NCBI GenBank assembly: GCA_959605945.1
Contig: CAUHGY010000001.1
Span: 1 to 64,000, forward strand
Origin: an uncultured Clostridia bacterium
GTDB lineage: Bacteria > Bacillota > Clostridia > Christensenellales > Borkfalkiaceae
Direction: 5' to 3'
Length of the DNA: 64,000 nucleotides
Within the stretch, counting starts at the first letter, position 1, and each line of letters starts with the position of its first letter. The position numbers and the translations under genes are program-made. Positions 34,493-43,615 of this stretch are shown here, in pieces. The notes under the pieces were generated by a model. It was not told the origin of the DNA, searched no databases, and saw only the letters and a program-made list of their open reading frames with translations.

Positions 34493-37002
34493 AACTTTCT
34501 TTTTCGACTAACGGATGGAATCTGGGATTTTCCCAGCTCGTCAGATTATGCGGCGAAAATAAGATTTCGGGGCTTGAAATACACGATGTGGATTCGCCTT
34601 GTTTTCAAAAAGAGAATCCTTTCGGAAAAAATAATCTGCCAAAAACAAAAAGAATTCTTTTTGAAAGCGGAATAAGCATTTCTTGCCTTGATTCGGTCGG
34701 TAACTTCGCTAATTTTTCTGCCGAAGAAGAGAATATTGCGGAAATCGTAAAACTTATAGAACTATCAAAAGAACTCGGCTGTAAATACGTCAGACTTCAC
34801 GCTTACAATATAGAGGGTTCAGAGATTTCTGCAGAAGATTGTAATTCCCGTTTGATGATAATTTTGCCGCGGCTTATAGAGTCTGCAAAGAAAAACGATG
34901 TGACGCTGCTTTTTGAATCAATGGGCATTTATGCGGATACCGCAAAACTTGCAGGATTATTGAATTCTTTTGCCAGCGATAACTTTGCGGCGCTGTGGGA
35001 TATTCACCATACTAATTTTTATGCAAAAGAAAGTCCGGAATCGTCGGTTAAAAATCTTGGAAAGCACATAAAACATCTGCACATTAAAGACAGCTCTCTG
35101 ATTGGCGGAAAACTTTCCTTTTGCCTGTTGGGTGAAGGCGATTTGCCCATAAAACAGGTATTTAACAGCCTGCGCTCTATAAATTACGAAGGGTTCGTAT
35201 CGCTTGAACTTATGCAGGAATGGTTGGAAACCATCGGCGAACCGGACATCGTTTTACCGCAGTTTGCAAGCTATATGGGAACATTCGAGAGCGTGCCTTC
35301 CTGGCAGAATAAGCTCTATGACAATAAGAGAAAGACGGGTAAATTTATATGGGAGAAAGAAACGCTTATCGAACGCACTTTTTCTCAGGTTCTTGATAAA
35401 GTAACGGAAGAATTTCCCGACCAGATAGCTTTTAAATACACTACGCTCGATTATACCCGAACATATTCGGAATTCCGCGACGAAGTAGATATTGTTGCGA
35501 GAGCGCTGATGGCTATAGGCGTTCGTAAAGGCGACCACGTTGCGGTGTGGGCAACAAATGTTCCTGAATGGTATCTTACGTTTTGGGCGACAACCAAAAT
35601 CGGCGCCGTGCTTGTTACCGTGAACACCGCTTATAAAGTACATGAGGCGGAATATCTGTTGAAACAGTCGGATACTCACACGCTGGTTATGATTAAGGGC
35701 TGGAGAGATTCCGATTACGCCGGTATAATAAACGAACTCTGTCCCGAACTGAAAGATTTGAAAAAAGGCGAATCCCTGCACGCAAAGAGACTTCCGTTTC
35801 TTCGCAATGTCGTGACGGTGGGATTCAGGCAGAAAGGGTGTCTTGAATTTTCCGAAATGATGGAGTTAGCGAAAAACGTTCCGCAGGAAAAAATGCAGAT
35901 GGTTGCAAATACCGTAGGGGTGAACGACGTCTGTAATATGCAGTATACTTCCGGTACCACGGGATTTCCTAAAGGCGTCATGCTGACGCATTATAATATT
36001 GTTAATAACGGGAAATGCATAGGCGACAGAATGGATCTTTCGACAGCCGACAGAATGATGATACAGGTTCCTATGTTCCACTGTTTCGGAATGGTACTTG
36101 CCATGACGGCGTCAATCACGCACGGAGTTTCCATATATCCGTTGCCGTATTTTTCGCCGAAGCCTGCGCTTGCATGCATAAATCAGGAGCAGATAACGTG
36201 TTTCCACGGCGTTCCGACTATGTTTATAGCTATGCTCGCCCATGACGATTTCCCGAAAACAGACTTTTCCCATATGCGTACGGGCATAATGGCGGGAAGT
36301 CCCTGTCCGGTAGCCGTAATGCAGGATGTAATAGATAAAATGCATATGACGGAGATAACTATAGTCTACGGGCAGACCGAAGCATCGCCCGGGTGCACGA
36401 TGTCGAGCACGGAAGACAGTATAGAAGTCCGTGTTGAAACGGTCGGCAGACCCCTTCCGAGCATAGAATGTAAAATCGTTGATCCGGAAACCAACAGAGA
36501 AGTGCCTGATAACACGGTCGGAGAGTTTGTTGCACGCGGTTATAACCTTATGAAAGGCTATTATAAAATGCCTAACGAGACGGCAAAAGCAATAGACTCG
36601 GAAGGGTGGCTGCACACAGGCGACCTTGCTCTCAGAATGCCGGACGGCAATTTCCGAATAACCGGCAGACTTAAGGATATGATAATCCGTGGCGGGGAGA
36701 ATCTTTATCCGAAAGAAATAGAAGATTTTCTCTATACTCACCCAAAGGTGTCGGACGTGCAGGTTGTCGGCGTGCCTGACGAAAAATACGGTGAAGAGGC
36801 GTATGCCTATGTAATTCTGAAAGAGGGCGAAACCCTTACGGAAAATGAATTGCGCGAATATTGCGTAGCAAGCATTGCAAAACATAAAGTACCGAGATAT
36901 TTTGATTTTGTAAGCAGTTTTCCGATGAACGTCGCAGGGAAAATATTGAAATATAAAATGCGGGAAGACGCTGCGGAAAAAATAAAGAATTTAAAAAAAT
37001 AA
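34489..37002 (+). CDS. Fusion: sugar-isomerase-like TIM barrel plus acyl-CoA synthetase
   Basis: 837 residues in one frame. Residues 1-270 are a xylose-isomerase/AP-endonuclease-2 type TIM barrel with a plausible complete metal site: E in LLFESMG near 142, D and H in WDIHH near 168, H in KHLHIKD near 193, E in SLELM near 242. Residues 285-837 are a FadD-like acyl-CoA synthetase: phosphate loop YTSGTTGFPKG near 488, YGQTEAS near 630, HTGDLA near 710, and the C-terminal lysine in AGKILKYKMRE. The barrel domain is unexplained; it may process the CoA-ester product or a sugar-like substrate. Second gene of the leucine T-box operon, with ATGA overlap upstream. Confidence 0.88.
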   Translation: MKLSFSTNGWNLGFSQLVRLCGENKISGLEIHDVDSPCFQKENPFGKNNLPKTKRILFESGISISCLDSVGNFANFSAEEENIAEIVKLIELSKELGCKYVRLHAYNIEGSEISAEDCNSRLMIILPRLIESAKKNDVTLLFESMGIYADTAKLAGLLNSFASDNFAALWDIHHTNFYAKESPESSVKNLGKHIKHLHIKDSSLIGGKLSFCLLGEGDLPIKQVFNSLRSINYEGFVSLELMQEWLETIGEPDIVLPQFASYMGTFESVPSWQNKLYDNKRKTGKFIWEKETLIERTFSQVLDKVTEEFPDQIAFKYTTLDYTRTYSEFRDEVDIVARALMAIGVRKGDHVAVWATNVPEWYLTFWATTKIGAVLVTVNTAYKVHEAEYLLKQSDTHTLVMIKGWRDSDYAGIINELCPELKDLKKGESLHAKRLPFLRNVVTVGFRQKGCLEFSEMMELAKNVPQEKMQMVANTVGVNDVCNMQYTSGTTGFPKGVMLTHYNIVNNGKCIGDRMDLSTADRMMIQVPMFHCFGMVLAMTASITHGVSIYPLPYFSPKPALACINQEQITCFHGVPTMFIAMLAHDDFPKTDFSHMRTGIMAGSPCPVAVMQDVIDKMHMTEITIVYGQTEASPGCTMSSTEDSIEVRVETVGRPLPSIECKIVDPETNREVPDNTVGEFVARGYNLMKGYYKMPNETAKAIDSEGWLHTGDLALRMPDGNFRITGRLKDMIIRGGENLYPKEIEDFLYTHPKVSDVQVVGVPDEKYGEEAYAYVILKEGETLTENELREYCVASIAKHKVPRYFDFVSSFPMNVAGKILKYKMREDAAEKIKNLKK

Positions 37003-37015
37003 AAGGAGAACGGTC

Positions 37016-38080
37016 ATGGAGATAAAAATACAGAAAGCCGAAAAACTGAAAGAAAAACCCGATTTTTCGAATCTGGGTTTCGGTAAATATTTTACCGATC
37101 ATATGTTTGTTATGGATTATTCGGACAAGGAAGGCTGGCACGACGCGAGAATAATTCCTTTCGGGTATATTCCGATTCATCCTGCAAGTACCGTACTGCA
37201 CTACGGTGCGGAAATATTTGAGGGTATGAAGGCATATAAGACCGAAGACGGTTATCAGATGTTCAGACCTTATGAAAATGCAAAGCGTTTCAACAATTCC
37301 GCAGAGAGAATGTGTTTGCCGCAGATTGACGAGGAATTATTCGTTAAATCGATAACCGAGCTTATAAACATCGATTACAGCTGGATTCCCGACTCCGAAG
37401 GCGCATCGCTTTATATTCGCCCCTTCATGTTCGGAAATGACGAAAGCCTTGGAGTTCACGCTGTTCACAATGCGACTTATGTTGTCATTCTTTCGCCGGT
37501 CGGAAGCTATTATAAAGAAGGTCTGAATCCCGTGAAAATCACTATAGAAGATGAAGACGTGAGAGCAGTCCGCGGCGGTACAGGCTATGCAAAGTGCGGC
37601 GGCAATTATGCGGCCAGCATGCGTGCGGGGCAGCGCGCCGAGAAAAAAGGTTTTACTCAGGTGCTTTGGCTTGACGGCGTGGAAAGAAAATATATCGAAG
37701 AAGTCGGCGCCATGAACGTTATGTTCAAAATAGACGGGGAAATCGTTACTCCCAAACTTACGGGATCGGTTCTTCCCGGCATAACGAGAAAATCTTGCAT
37801 TGAAATGCTCAGAAGCTGGGGTTATAATGTTAATGAAAGATTGTTGTCTGTCGACGAACTTATAGGCGCTGCCGAAAACGGAAAGCTTGAAGAAGCCTGG
37901 GGAACAGGCACGGCTGCAGTGGTTTCTCCCATAGGATTGCTGTCGTATAAAGGCAAAGATCACGTGGTGTCGCAAAATAAAATAGGCGCGCTTACGCAGA
38001 AACTTTATGATGAGCTTACGGGAATGCAGTGGGGTAAAAAACCCGATGCTTTCGGCTGGTGTTATAAGGTAAAAATTTGA
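37016..38080 (+). CDS. ilvE: Branched-chain amino acid aminotransferase
   Basis: Class IV PLP transaminase of 354 residues that interconverts valine, leucine and isoleucine with their 2-oxoacids. FEGMKAYKTEDG near residue 70, the PLP lysine in GYAKCGGNYAAS near 196, EEVGAMNVMF near 228, and GTGTAAVVSPIG near 300 are typical of the long bacterial IlvE group. AAAGGAG lies 8 bases before the ATG. Its presence in a leucine T-box operon with the VOR subunits is the main link of this cluster to branched-chain amino acids. Confidence 0.95.
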   Translation: MEIKIQKAEKLKEKPDFSNLGFGKYFTDHMFVMDYSDKEGWHDARIIPFGYIPIHPASTVLHYGAEIFEGMKAYKTEDGYQMFRPYENAKRFNNSAERMCLPQIDEELFVKSITELINIDYSWIPDSEGASLYIRPFMFGNDESLGVHAVHNATYVVILSPVGSYYKEGLNPVKITIEDEDVRAVRGGTGYAKCGGNYAASMRAGQRAEKKGFTQVLWLDGVERKYIEEVGAMNVMFKIDGEIVTPKLTGSVLPGITRKSCIEMLRSWGYNVNERLLSVDELIGAAENGKLEEAWGTGTAAVVSPIGLLSYKGKDHVVSQNKIGALTQKLYDELTGMQWGKKPDAFGWCYKVKI

Positions 38081-38748
38081 TGAACGCAAAACGGATAACG
38101 CTGTTTGCCGGGCACTACGGCAGCGGCAAAACCAATGTGGCGGTAAACTTTGCGTGCAGCCTTGCGAAAGACGGTAAGAGAACGGTAATTTACGATCTCG
38201 ATATAGTAAATCCGTATTTCAGGACGATAGACGCGAAAAAATTTCTCGACGAATGCGGCGTTGAACTTGTTGTATCGCCGTACGCCGAAACTAATGTGGA
38301 TATACCGGCAATGAATGCCGCGTCTTACCGTATGGTGGACGATCTTGAAAGTTATGCCGTCGTGGATATCGGGGGCGACGACCGCGGTGCGTATGCACTC
38401 GGCAGATTTTCCGAAAAGATAAAAGCCGAAAATAATTATGATATGCTGCTTGTAATCAACAGATTTCGCCCTGAAACACGTACTGTTGAAAACCTTGCGG
38501 AAATTAAAGACGAAATAGAAAGAGCAGCGAAAATAAAATTTACGGGTATTGTGGATAATTCCAATCTCGGAGCCGAAACAACGCTGGAAACGATTGAAGA
38601 AAACAGGGCTTTTGCCCTTGAATCGTCGGAAAAATTCATGTTACCTGTTGTGTTTACTTCGATAAACAGCGAGCTGTTAAAAAATCGAAAAAATATCAGA
38701 GAAGACATATTGCCCGTCAGTTTGATAAAGTACGGCGATTGGCAATAG
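38080..38748 (+). CDS. P-loop ATPase of the MinD/CobQ type
   Basis: 222 residues with an N-terminal Walker A, GHYGSGKTNVAVNFA (residues 11-25), a deviant-type follow-up YDLDIVNPYFRT near 42, and VVDIGGDDRGAYALG near 90 as a switch-like segment. This places it in the SIMIBI class (MinD, CobQ, Mrp), close to the CobQ/CobB/MinD/ParA nucleotide-binding domain. No cysteine motif for Fe-S transfer is present. It sits between ilvE and the ferredoxin subunit, with an overlapping start at 38080, so a role in maturation or regulation of the oxidoreductase is plausible but inferred. Confidence 0.8.
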   Translation: MNAKRITLFAGHYGSGKTNVAVNFACSLAKDGKRTVIYDLDIVNPYFRTIDAKKFLDECGVELVVSPYAETNVDIPAMNAASYRMVDDLESYAVVDIGGDDRGAYALGRFSEKIKAENNYDMLLVINRFRPETRTVENLAEIKDEIERAAKIKFTGIVDNSNLGAETTLETIEENRAFALESSEKFMLPVVFTSINSELLKNRKNIREDILPVSLIKYGDWQ

Positions 38749-38758
38749 AGGAGAAAAA

Positions 38759-38965
38759 ATGGCGAAAGTTACTTTTAACGTTGAACGCTGCAAGGGATGC
38801 GGACTGTGTGAAATGGTTTGTCCGAAACATATTATTTCTCTTGCACAGGAAAAGATTAACACGAAGGGCTATCATCCTGCTGAAGTTACAGATGCAAATA
38901 AGTGCATAGGGTGCGCATTTTGCGCCACTATGTGTCCGGACAGCGTAATTACGGTGGAAAAATAG
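38759..38965 (+). CDS. vorD: 2x[4Fe-4S] ferredoxin, delta subunit of 2-oxoacid oxidoreductase
   Basis: 68 residues with two classic cluster motifs, CKGCGLCEMVCP (residues 11-22) and CIGCAFCATMCP (49-60). It transfers electrons between the TPP enzyme and the ferredoxin pool. It has its own AGAGGAG site and lies 9 bases before the alpha-subunit gene. The order delta-alpha-beta-gamma is that of VorDBAC/KorDABC-type complexes. Confidence 0.93.
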   Translation: MAKVTFNVERCKGCGLCEMVCPKHIISLAQEKINTKGYHPAEVTDANKCIGCAFCATMCPDSVITVEK

Positions 38966-38974
38966 AGGTGAAAT

Positions 38975-40045
38975 ATGTCAGATAAAGTTTTAATGAAAGG
39001 AAACGAGGCGCTGGCAGAAGCTGCCATTATGGCGGGATGCAGATATTATTTCGGCTATCCTATAACTCCGCAGACCGAAGTCGCCGCATATATGTCAAGA
39101 CGCATGCCTAAAATCGGCGGAACGTTCTTGCAGGCGGAATCGGAAATTGCCGCTATCAACATGGTTATAGGCGTATCGTCATGCGGAAAACGCGTCATGA
39201 CGTCGAGTTCAAGTCCAGGAATATCTTTAAAAAGCGAAGGCATTTCTTATCTTGCCGGCTGTGAACTTCCCGCACTGATCGTAAATGTGCAGAGAGGAGG
39301 TCCGGGGCTCGGTGGAATTCAACCTTCTCAGTCAGACTATTTCCAGGCAACAAAAGGCGGCGGGCACGGAGACTATAAACTTATAGTTCTTGCACCGGCC
39401 TCCATCCAGGAAATGGTCGACCTTACATTCAAAGGTTTTGACCTTGCGGATAAATACAGAATGCAGACCATGATTCTTGCGGACGGAACTATGGGGCAGA
39501 TGATGGAGCCGGTAAGCTTAAATCTCGGCGAAGTGAAAGAATACGATAAAAGTTGGGCTACGACGGGAACGGCTAACCACGACGGCAGAAACGTAGTGAA
39601 TTCACTCTCGCTTTCGCCTGCGCAGCTTGAAGAATGGAATATTTCGAGATACGAAAGATATAAAATAGTCGAACGCGACGAGGTTATGTTTGAAGAATTC
39701 ATGATGGATGATGCCGATTATTGCATAGTTGCATTCGGAATAGCCGCAAGAATTTCCAAAAACGCTATTCTCGAAGCGAGAAAACAAGGTCTTAAAGCGG
39801 GAATGATCCGTCCTATTACTTTATGGCCGTTCCCCAAAAACGTTCTCAAAAAAGCGGCAGAAAAAGTCAAGGCGTTTTTATCGGTCGAACTCAATATGGG
39901 GCAGATGATCGATGATGTGAAACTTGCCGTTGAATGTTCAAAACCCGTTTATCTTTGCAACCGCACCGGCGGAATGCTTGTTTCCCCGCAGGAAGTGCTT
40001 GATAAACTTAAAGAAATTGACAAAGGAGAAGCAAAACAATGGTAG
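38975..40045 (+). CDS. vorB: 2-oxoisovalerate-type ferredoxin oxidoreductase, alpha subunit (VorB)
   Basis: 356 residues, the pyrimidine-binding alpha subunit of a 2-oxoacid:ferredoxin oxidoreductase. It begins MSDKVLMKGNEALAEAA, with GYPITPQTEVA near 29, ESEIAAINMVIGVS near 54, and TSSSSPGISLKSEG near 75. The sequence style is that annotated as 3-methyl-2-oxobutanoate dehydrogenase VorB. The reaction is reversible: oxidative decarboxylation of branched 2-oxoacids to acyl-CoA or, with reduced ferredoxin, reductive carboxylation of acyl-CoA. The T-box favours the second direction. A 2-oxoglutarate role is the main alternative. Confidence 0.92.
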   Translation: MSDKVLMKGNEALAEAAIMAGCRYYFGYPITPQTEVAAYMSRRMPKIGGTFLQAESEIAAINMVIGVSSCGKRVMTSSSSPGISLKSEGISYLAGCELPALIVNVQRGGPGLGGIQPSQSDYFQATKGGGHGDYKLIVLAPASIQEMVDLTFKGFDLADKYRMQTMILADGTMGQMMEPVSLNLGEVKEYDKSWATTGTANHDGRNVVNSLSLSPAQLEEWNISRYERYKIVERDEVMFEEFMMDDADYCIVAFGIAARISKNAILEARKQGLKAGMIRPITLWPFPKNVLKKAAEKVKAFLSVELNMGQMIDDVKLAVECSKPVYLCNRTGGMLVSPQEVLDKLKEIDKGEAKQW

Positions 40046-40785
40046 TTTTCGGAAAAACAAAGGGACTTACCGATAATCCGTTGCATTATTGTCCGGGTTG
40101 TACGCATGGTATAATTCACAGACTTGTGGCGGAAGTTCTCGAAGAACTCGGCGTGCTCGGAAAAACGGTCGGAGTTGCGTCGGTAGGATGTTCGGTCTTT
40201 TCCTATAATTATTTTAATTGCGATATGATACAGGCGGCTCACGGAAGAGCGCCGGCCGTTGCGACAGGGGCCAAAAGAGCAAATCCCGACAACATAGTTT
40301 TTACCTATCAGGGTGACGGCGATCTCGCTGCGATAGGTACGGCTGAAACCGTTCATTCGGCTGCCCGCAACGAAAATATAACGGTGATTTTTGTCAACAA
40401 CGCCATTTACGGCATGACCGGCGGACAGATGGCGCCTACCACGCTTCCGAATCAGGTCACTCAGACTTCGCCTTACGGCAGAGATGTCACAGTGGTAGGT
40501 TACCCTGTAAAGGTATGTGAGATGCTTTCTCAGGTCGACGGTGCATCTTATCTCGAACGCGTGGCAGTAAACAATATCGCTAATATCAGGAAAGCTAAAA
40601 AAGCTATTTATCACGCTTTTAAAAATCAGATGGAAGGTAAAGGATTTTCTCTTATAGAAGTTCTTTCAACATGTCCCACCAACTGGGGGCTTTCTCCTAA
40701 GGAAGCAATAAAATGGCTTGACGACAATCTTGAAACTTATTATCCTCTCGGAGTATATAAGGACAAATACAAGGAGGAAAAGTAA
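40039..40785 (+). CDS. vorA: 2-oxoisovalerate-type ferredoxin oxidoreductase, beta subunit (VorA)
   Basis: 248 residues, the TPP-diphosphate-binding beta subunit. It has HYCPGCTHG near residue 14, the TPP motif GDGDLAAIG near 94 followed by the NNAIYGMTGGQMAPTTL segment near 116, which matches the GDG...NN signature, and a terminal lysine-rich tail. AAAGGAG precedes the ATG, which overlaps the alpha-subunit stop. It forms the catalytic core with VorB. Confidence 0.93.
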   Translation: MVVFGKTKGLTDNPLHYCPGCTHGIIHRLVAEVLEELGVLGKTVGVASVGCSVFSYNYFNCDMIQAAHGRAPAVATGAKRANPDNIVFTYQGDGDLAAIGTAETVHSAARNENITVIFVNNAIYGMTGGQMAPTTLPNQVTQTSPYGRDVTVVGYPVKVCEMLSQVDGASYLERVAVNNIANIRKAKKAIYHAFKNQMEGKGFSLIEVLSTCPTNWGLSPKEAIKWLDDNLETYYPLGVYKDKYKEEK

Positions 40786-41325
40786 ATGGCAAAAACCACC
40801 AAGATTCTGATTGCCGGTTTCGGCGGACAGGGGATTCTGTTTGCGGGAAAAGCCTTGGCGTATACCGGGCTTAAAGCCGACATGGAAGTCAGCTGGCTTC
40901 CTTCTTACGGCCCCGAAATGCGCGGGGGAACGGCAAATTGCAGCGTGACGCTTTCAGATACTGCTATCGGATCTCCTATAGTCGATAAACCCGATATTCT
41001 GATAGCTATGAATCTGCCTTCGCTTGAAAAATATTTTTACGAAACGGAAAAAGGCGGATACATTATATTCGACAGTTCACTGATTATCAAGCAGGATACC
41101 AGAGACGATGTTATCACCGTTGGTATTCCTGCGACAAAGATGGCAAGTGATAACGGGCTTGATGGACTGGCGAATATGATAATGTTGGGTAAGGTAATCA
41201 AAGAAACCGGCATCCTTACATTAGAACAGGTAAAAAACAGTCTATCGCAAATGGTTCCGGCTAAAAAGGCGGACCTTTTACAAAAAAATATCAAGGCGAT
41301 AGAATTGGGTTATAATTTTCAATAG
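40786..41325 (+). CDS. vorC: 2-oxoisovalerate-type ferredoxin oxidoreductase, gamma subunit (VorC)
   Basis: 179 residues of the KorC/VorC gamma family. It has [18 protein letters not shown] near residues 12-29 and [18 protein letters not shown] near 41-58, the standard signatures. It starts on the base after the beta-subunit stop with AGGAGG just upstream. It completes a four-subunit ferredoxin oxidoreductase. Confidence 0.94.
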   Translation: MAKTTKILIAGFGGQGILFAGKALAYTGLKADMEVSWLPSYGPEMRGGTANCSVTLSDTAIGSPIVDKPDILIAMNLPSLEKYFYETEKGGYIIFDSSLIIKQDTRDDVITVGIPATKMASDNGLDGLANMIMLGKVIKETGILTLEQVKNSLSQMVPAKKADLLQKNIKAIELGYNFQ

Positions 41326-41334
41326 GGGGTTATT

Positions 41335-41886
41335 ATGAAAGAGCAGTTGAAGGCAATGGGCCAAAGGCTTACGGAGTTAAGGGAAATAAACGGCGTTTCT
41401 GTCAAAGAAATTGCCGAAAGACTCAAAATGACCGAAGAAGAATATACCGCATATGAAAACGGCGACAGAGATTTTTCTTTCAGTTTCATGTTTAATGTTG
41501 CCACGATTTTCGGTGTTGACGTATTCAATCTGCTTTCAGGTAACTCTCCTAAATTGAGCGATTGCGCTGTAGTAAGGAAAGGGCAGGAATTTTTTATTAA
41601 AAAGGAAGGCTCATATAACTACAAACATCTCGCTTATACGTTTAAGAATAAAAAAGCGGAACCGTTTTTCGTCGTGAGTATGCCGGGCGAGGAAGATACT
41701 GACCTTCACAGCCATGAAGGACAGGAATTTAATTTCGTTCTTTCCGGCAGCATGCTTTTCAAGATCGGAGATATGTCGTACGAATTGAATAAAGGCGACA
41801 GCGTTTATTTCAATTCGTCGCTCAAACACGGCATAAAAGTGCTCGGCGACAAACCCGTTAAATTTCTTGCAGTCGTAATGAAATAA
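41335..41886 (+). CDS. XRE-family regulator with cupin sensor domain
   Basis: 183 residues. The first 65 form a helix-turn-helix of the XRE type (LTELREINGVSVKEIAERL, residues 10-28, YENGDRDFSFSFM). The C-terminal half is a cupin barrel (DLHSHEGQEFNFVLSGSM near 124) that in relatives binds a small ligand. It lies within the VOR operon, 9 bases after vorC, between the oxidoreductase and an acyl-CoA synthetase. It may sense a 2-oxoacid, acyl-CoA or acid of this pathway and add a second control layer to the T-box. The ligand is inferred only from position. Confidence 0.9.
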   Translation: MKEQLKAMGQRLTELREINGVSVKEIAERLKMTEEEYTAYENGDRDFSFSFMFNVATIFGVDVFNLLSGNSPKLSDCAVVRKGQEFFIKKEGSYNYKHLAYTFKNKKAEPFFVVSMPGEEDTDLHSHEGQEFNFVLSGSMLFKIGDMSYELNKGDSVYFNSSLKHGIKVLGDKPVKFLAVVMK

Positions 41887-41914
41887 TTCAATTGACGCCG
41901 TTACGGAGTTAAAT

Positions 41915-43609
41915 ATGGTTATTTACGAAAAATATACGGGAAGAAACAGGGATTCATTTAAAGATTTAAAAGATTTAAGAGAAAACTTCAAAATAACGTA
42001 CGGCGAAGATTTTAACTTTGCCTATGACGTGATGGATGTGTTGGCAAAAGAAAAACCGGACAAACTTGCCATGCTTTGGCTTTCCGATAAGAAAGAAGAA
42101 AAGCGTTTTACTTTTGCCGATATGAAATATTGGTCGGATAAAACCGCATGCTATCTCAAGAGCATGGGCATAAAGAAAGGGGACAAGGTCCTGCTTGTAC
42201 TGAAGCGCAGCTATTTATTTTGGTTTTGTATGCTTGCCATGCATAAAATAGGTGCGATACCCATTCAAGCGACCAATATGCTTGTGGGAAAAGACTTTAC
42301 TTACCGATGTAATAAAGCCGGTATACGTGCGGTCATCATTACCGGTGACGGCGATGTCAGCGAACATTTTGACACGGTTGAAGCTCAATGCACAACCGTA
42401 GAGATGAAATTTGTCACAAAACATAAGGATGCCGGAAAAGGCTGGATTGATTTTGAAAGCGGGCTTATGGCTGCATCGTCTGATTGGAAAAAACCTGTCG
42501 GAAAAGATGCTGTCAAAGCAAAAGACATTATGTTTATGGCGTTTTCGTCAGGCACAACGGGTTATCCCAAAATGATAATGCACGATTTTACTTATCCGTT
42601 AGGGCATATCGTGACGGGATTGTTCTGGCATCGCGTGGAAGACGGAGGACTTCACTTCACTATATCCGACACGGGGTGGCTGAAATCGCTTTGGGGTAAA
42701 TTTTATGGACAATGGTTCGGCGAATCGGCAATACTCGTGTACGATTTCAATAAATTTGACGGGGCCGATATATTGGATGTGCTGTCAAAATATAAAGTCA
42801 CCACTTTCTGTGTTCCGCCTACCATGTATAGATTTATGCTGCAAAACGACGTCAAATCTTACGACCTGTCATCGCTTAAACATTGTTGTTCTGCGGGAGA
42901 GGCCCTCAATGCGGATATTTTTAACAAGTGGAAAGATGCTACCGGGTTGGAAATATACGAGGGATTCGGTCAGACCGAAACGACGCTTTGTCTCGGCACT
43001 CTTTACGGTTTTTCAAAGCCGATTTCGGGTTTTATAGGCAAACCCGTTGCGGGATACGATTTAATGGTGGCGGGAAAAGACGGTAAAGAATGTCTTCCCG
43101 GCGAAGCCGGAGAAATCTGCATAAAAGCAAGTCCGGAAAACAAACCGTGCGGTTTGATGTGCGGTTATTATAACGACGAAGAGTCAACTGCGTACAGTTG
43201 GCGCGGCGGGTGTTTCCATACGGGCGACACCGCATATGTAGACGAATACGGCAACTATAAATATATCGGTCGTAACGATGACGTCATAAAGTCGTCAGGA
43301 TACCGCATCGGACCTTTCGAAGTGGAAAGCGTTCTCATGGAACATCCCGCGGTTCTCGAAGTGGCCGTTACCGGAGTGCCTGACGAAAAAAGAGGTTTCA
43401 GCGTAAAGGCAACGATAGTTCTTAAAAAAGGTTATGTTCCGAGCAGCGAGCTTGTTGTTGAGCTTCAAAATTACGTCAAAACAAACACGGCGCCTTATAA
43501 ATATCCGCGAGTGGTGGAATTTGTAGAATCACTTCCAAAAACTATCAGCGGCAAAATAAGACGTACTGAAATACGTGAGAATGACATGTTGAAATACGGA
43601 AAAAAATAA
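41915..43609 (+). CDS. AMP-forming acyl-CoA synthetase (copy 2)
   Basis: 564 residues, a paralogue of the synthetase at 30179-31912; both share the HFTISDTGW...WGKFYGQW block near 250. Motifs are SSGTTGYPK near 210, GFGQTETT near 350, FHTGDTAY near 432, GRNDDVIKSSGYRIGPFE near 450, and the C-terminal catalytic lysine in KTISGKIRRTEI. It is the last gene of the leucine T-box operon and is followed by a clear terminator. Two copies near one oxidoreductase suggest different branched acids, such as isovalerate and isobutyrate or 2-methylbutyrate; this is inferred. Confidence 0.9.
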   Translation: MVIYEKYTGRNRDSFKDLKDLRENFKITYGEDFNFAYDVMDVLAKEKPDKLAMLWLSDKKEEKRFTFADMKYWSDKTACYLKSMGIKKGDKVLLVLKRSYLFWFCMLAMHKIGAIPIQATNMLVGKDFTYRCNKAGIRAVIITGDGDVSEHFDTVEAQCTTVEMKFVTKHKDAGKGWIDFESGLMAASSDWKKPVGKDAVKAKDIMFMAFSSGTTGYPKMIMHDFTYPLGHIVTGLFWHRVEDGGLHFTISDTGWLKSLWGKFYGQWFGESAILVYDFNKFDGADILDVLSKYKVTTFCVPPTMYRFMLQNDVKSYDLSSLKHCCSAGEALNADIFNKWKDATGLEIYEGFGQTETTLCLGTLYGFSKPISGFIGKPVAGYDLMVAGKDGKECLPGEAGEICIKASPENKPCGLMCGYYNDEESTAYSWRGGCFHTGDTAYVDEYGNYKYIGRNDDVIKSSGYRIGPFEVESVLMEHPAVLEVAVTGVPDEKRGFSVKATIVLKKGYVPSSELVVELQNYVKTNTAPYKYPRVVEFVESLPKTISGKIRRTEIRENDMLKYGKK

Positions 43610-43615
43610 ATATCG

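Noticed and set aside
36112..36885. Minus-strand open frame of about 257 codons inside the fusion ligase gene
   Set aside because: It lies wholly opposite a well-supported gene, has no ribosome site or recognisable domain, and its composition reflects the codon use of the + strand.
37337..38089. Minus-strand open frame of about 250 codons opposite ilvE
   Set aside because: It is a shadow of ilvE with no family motif, promoter or ribosome site.
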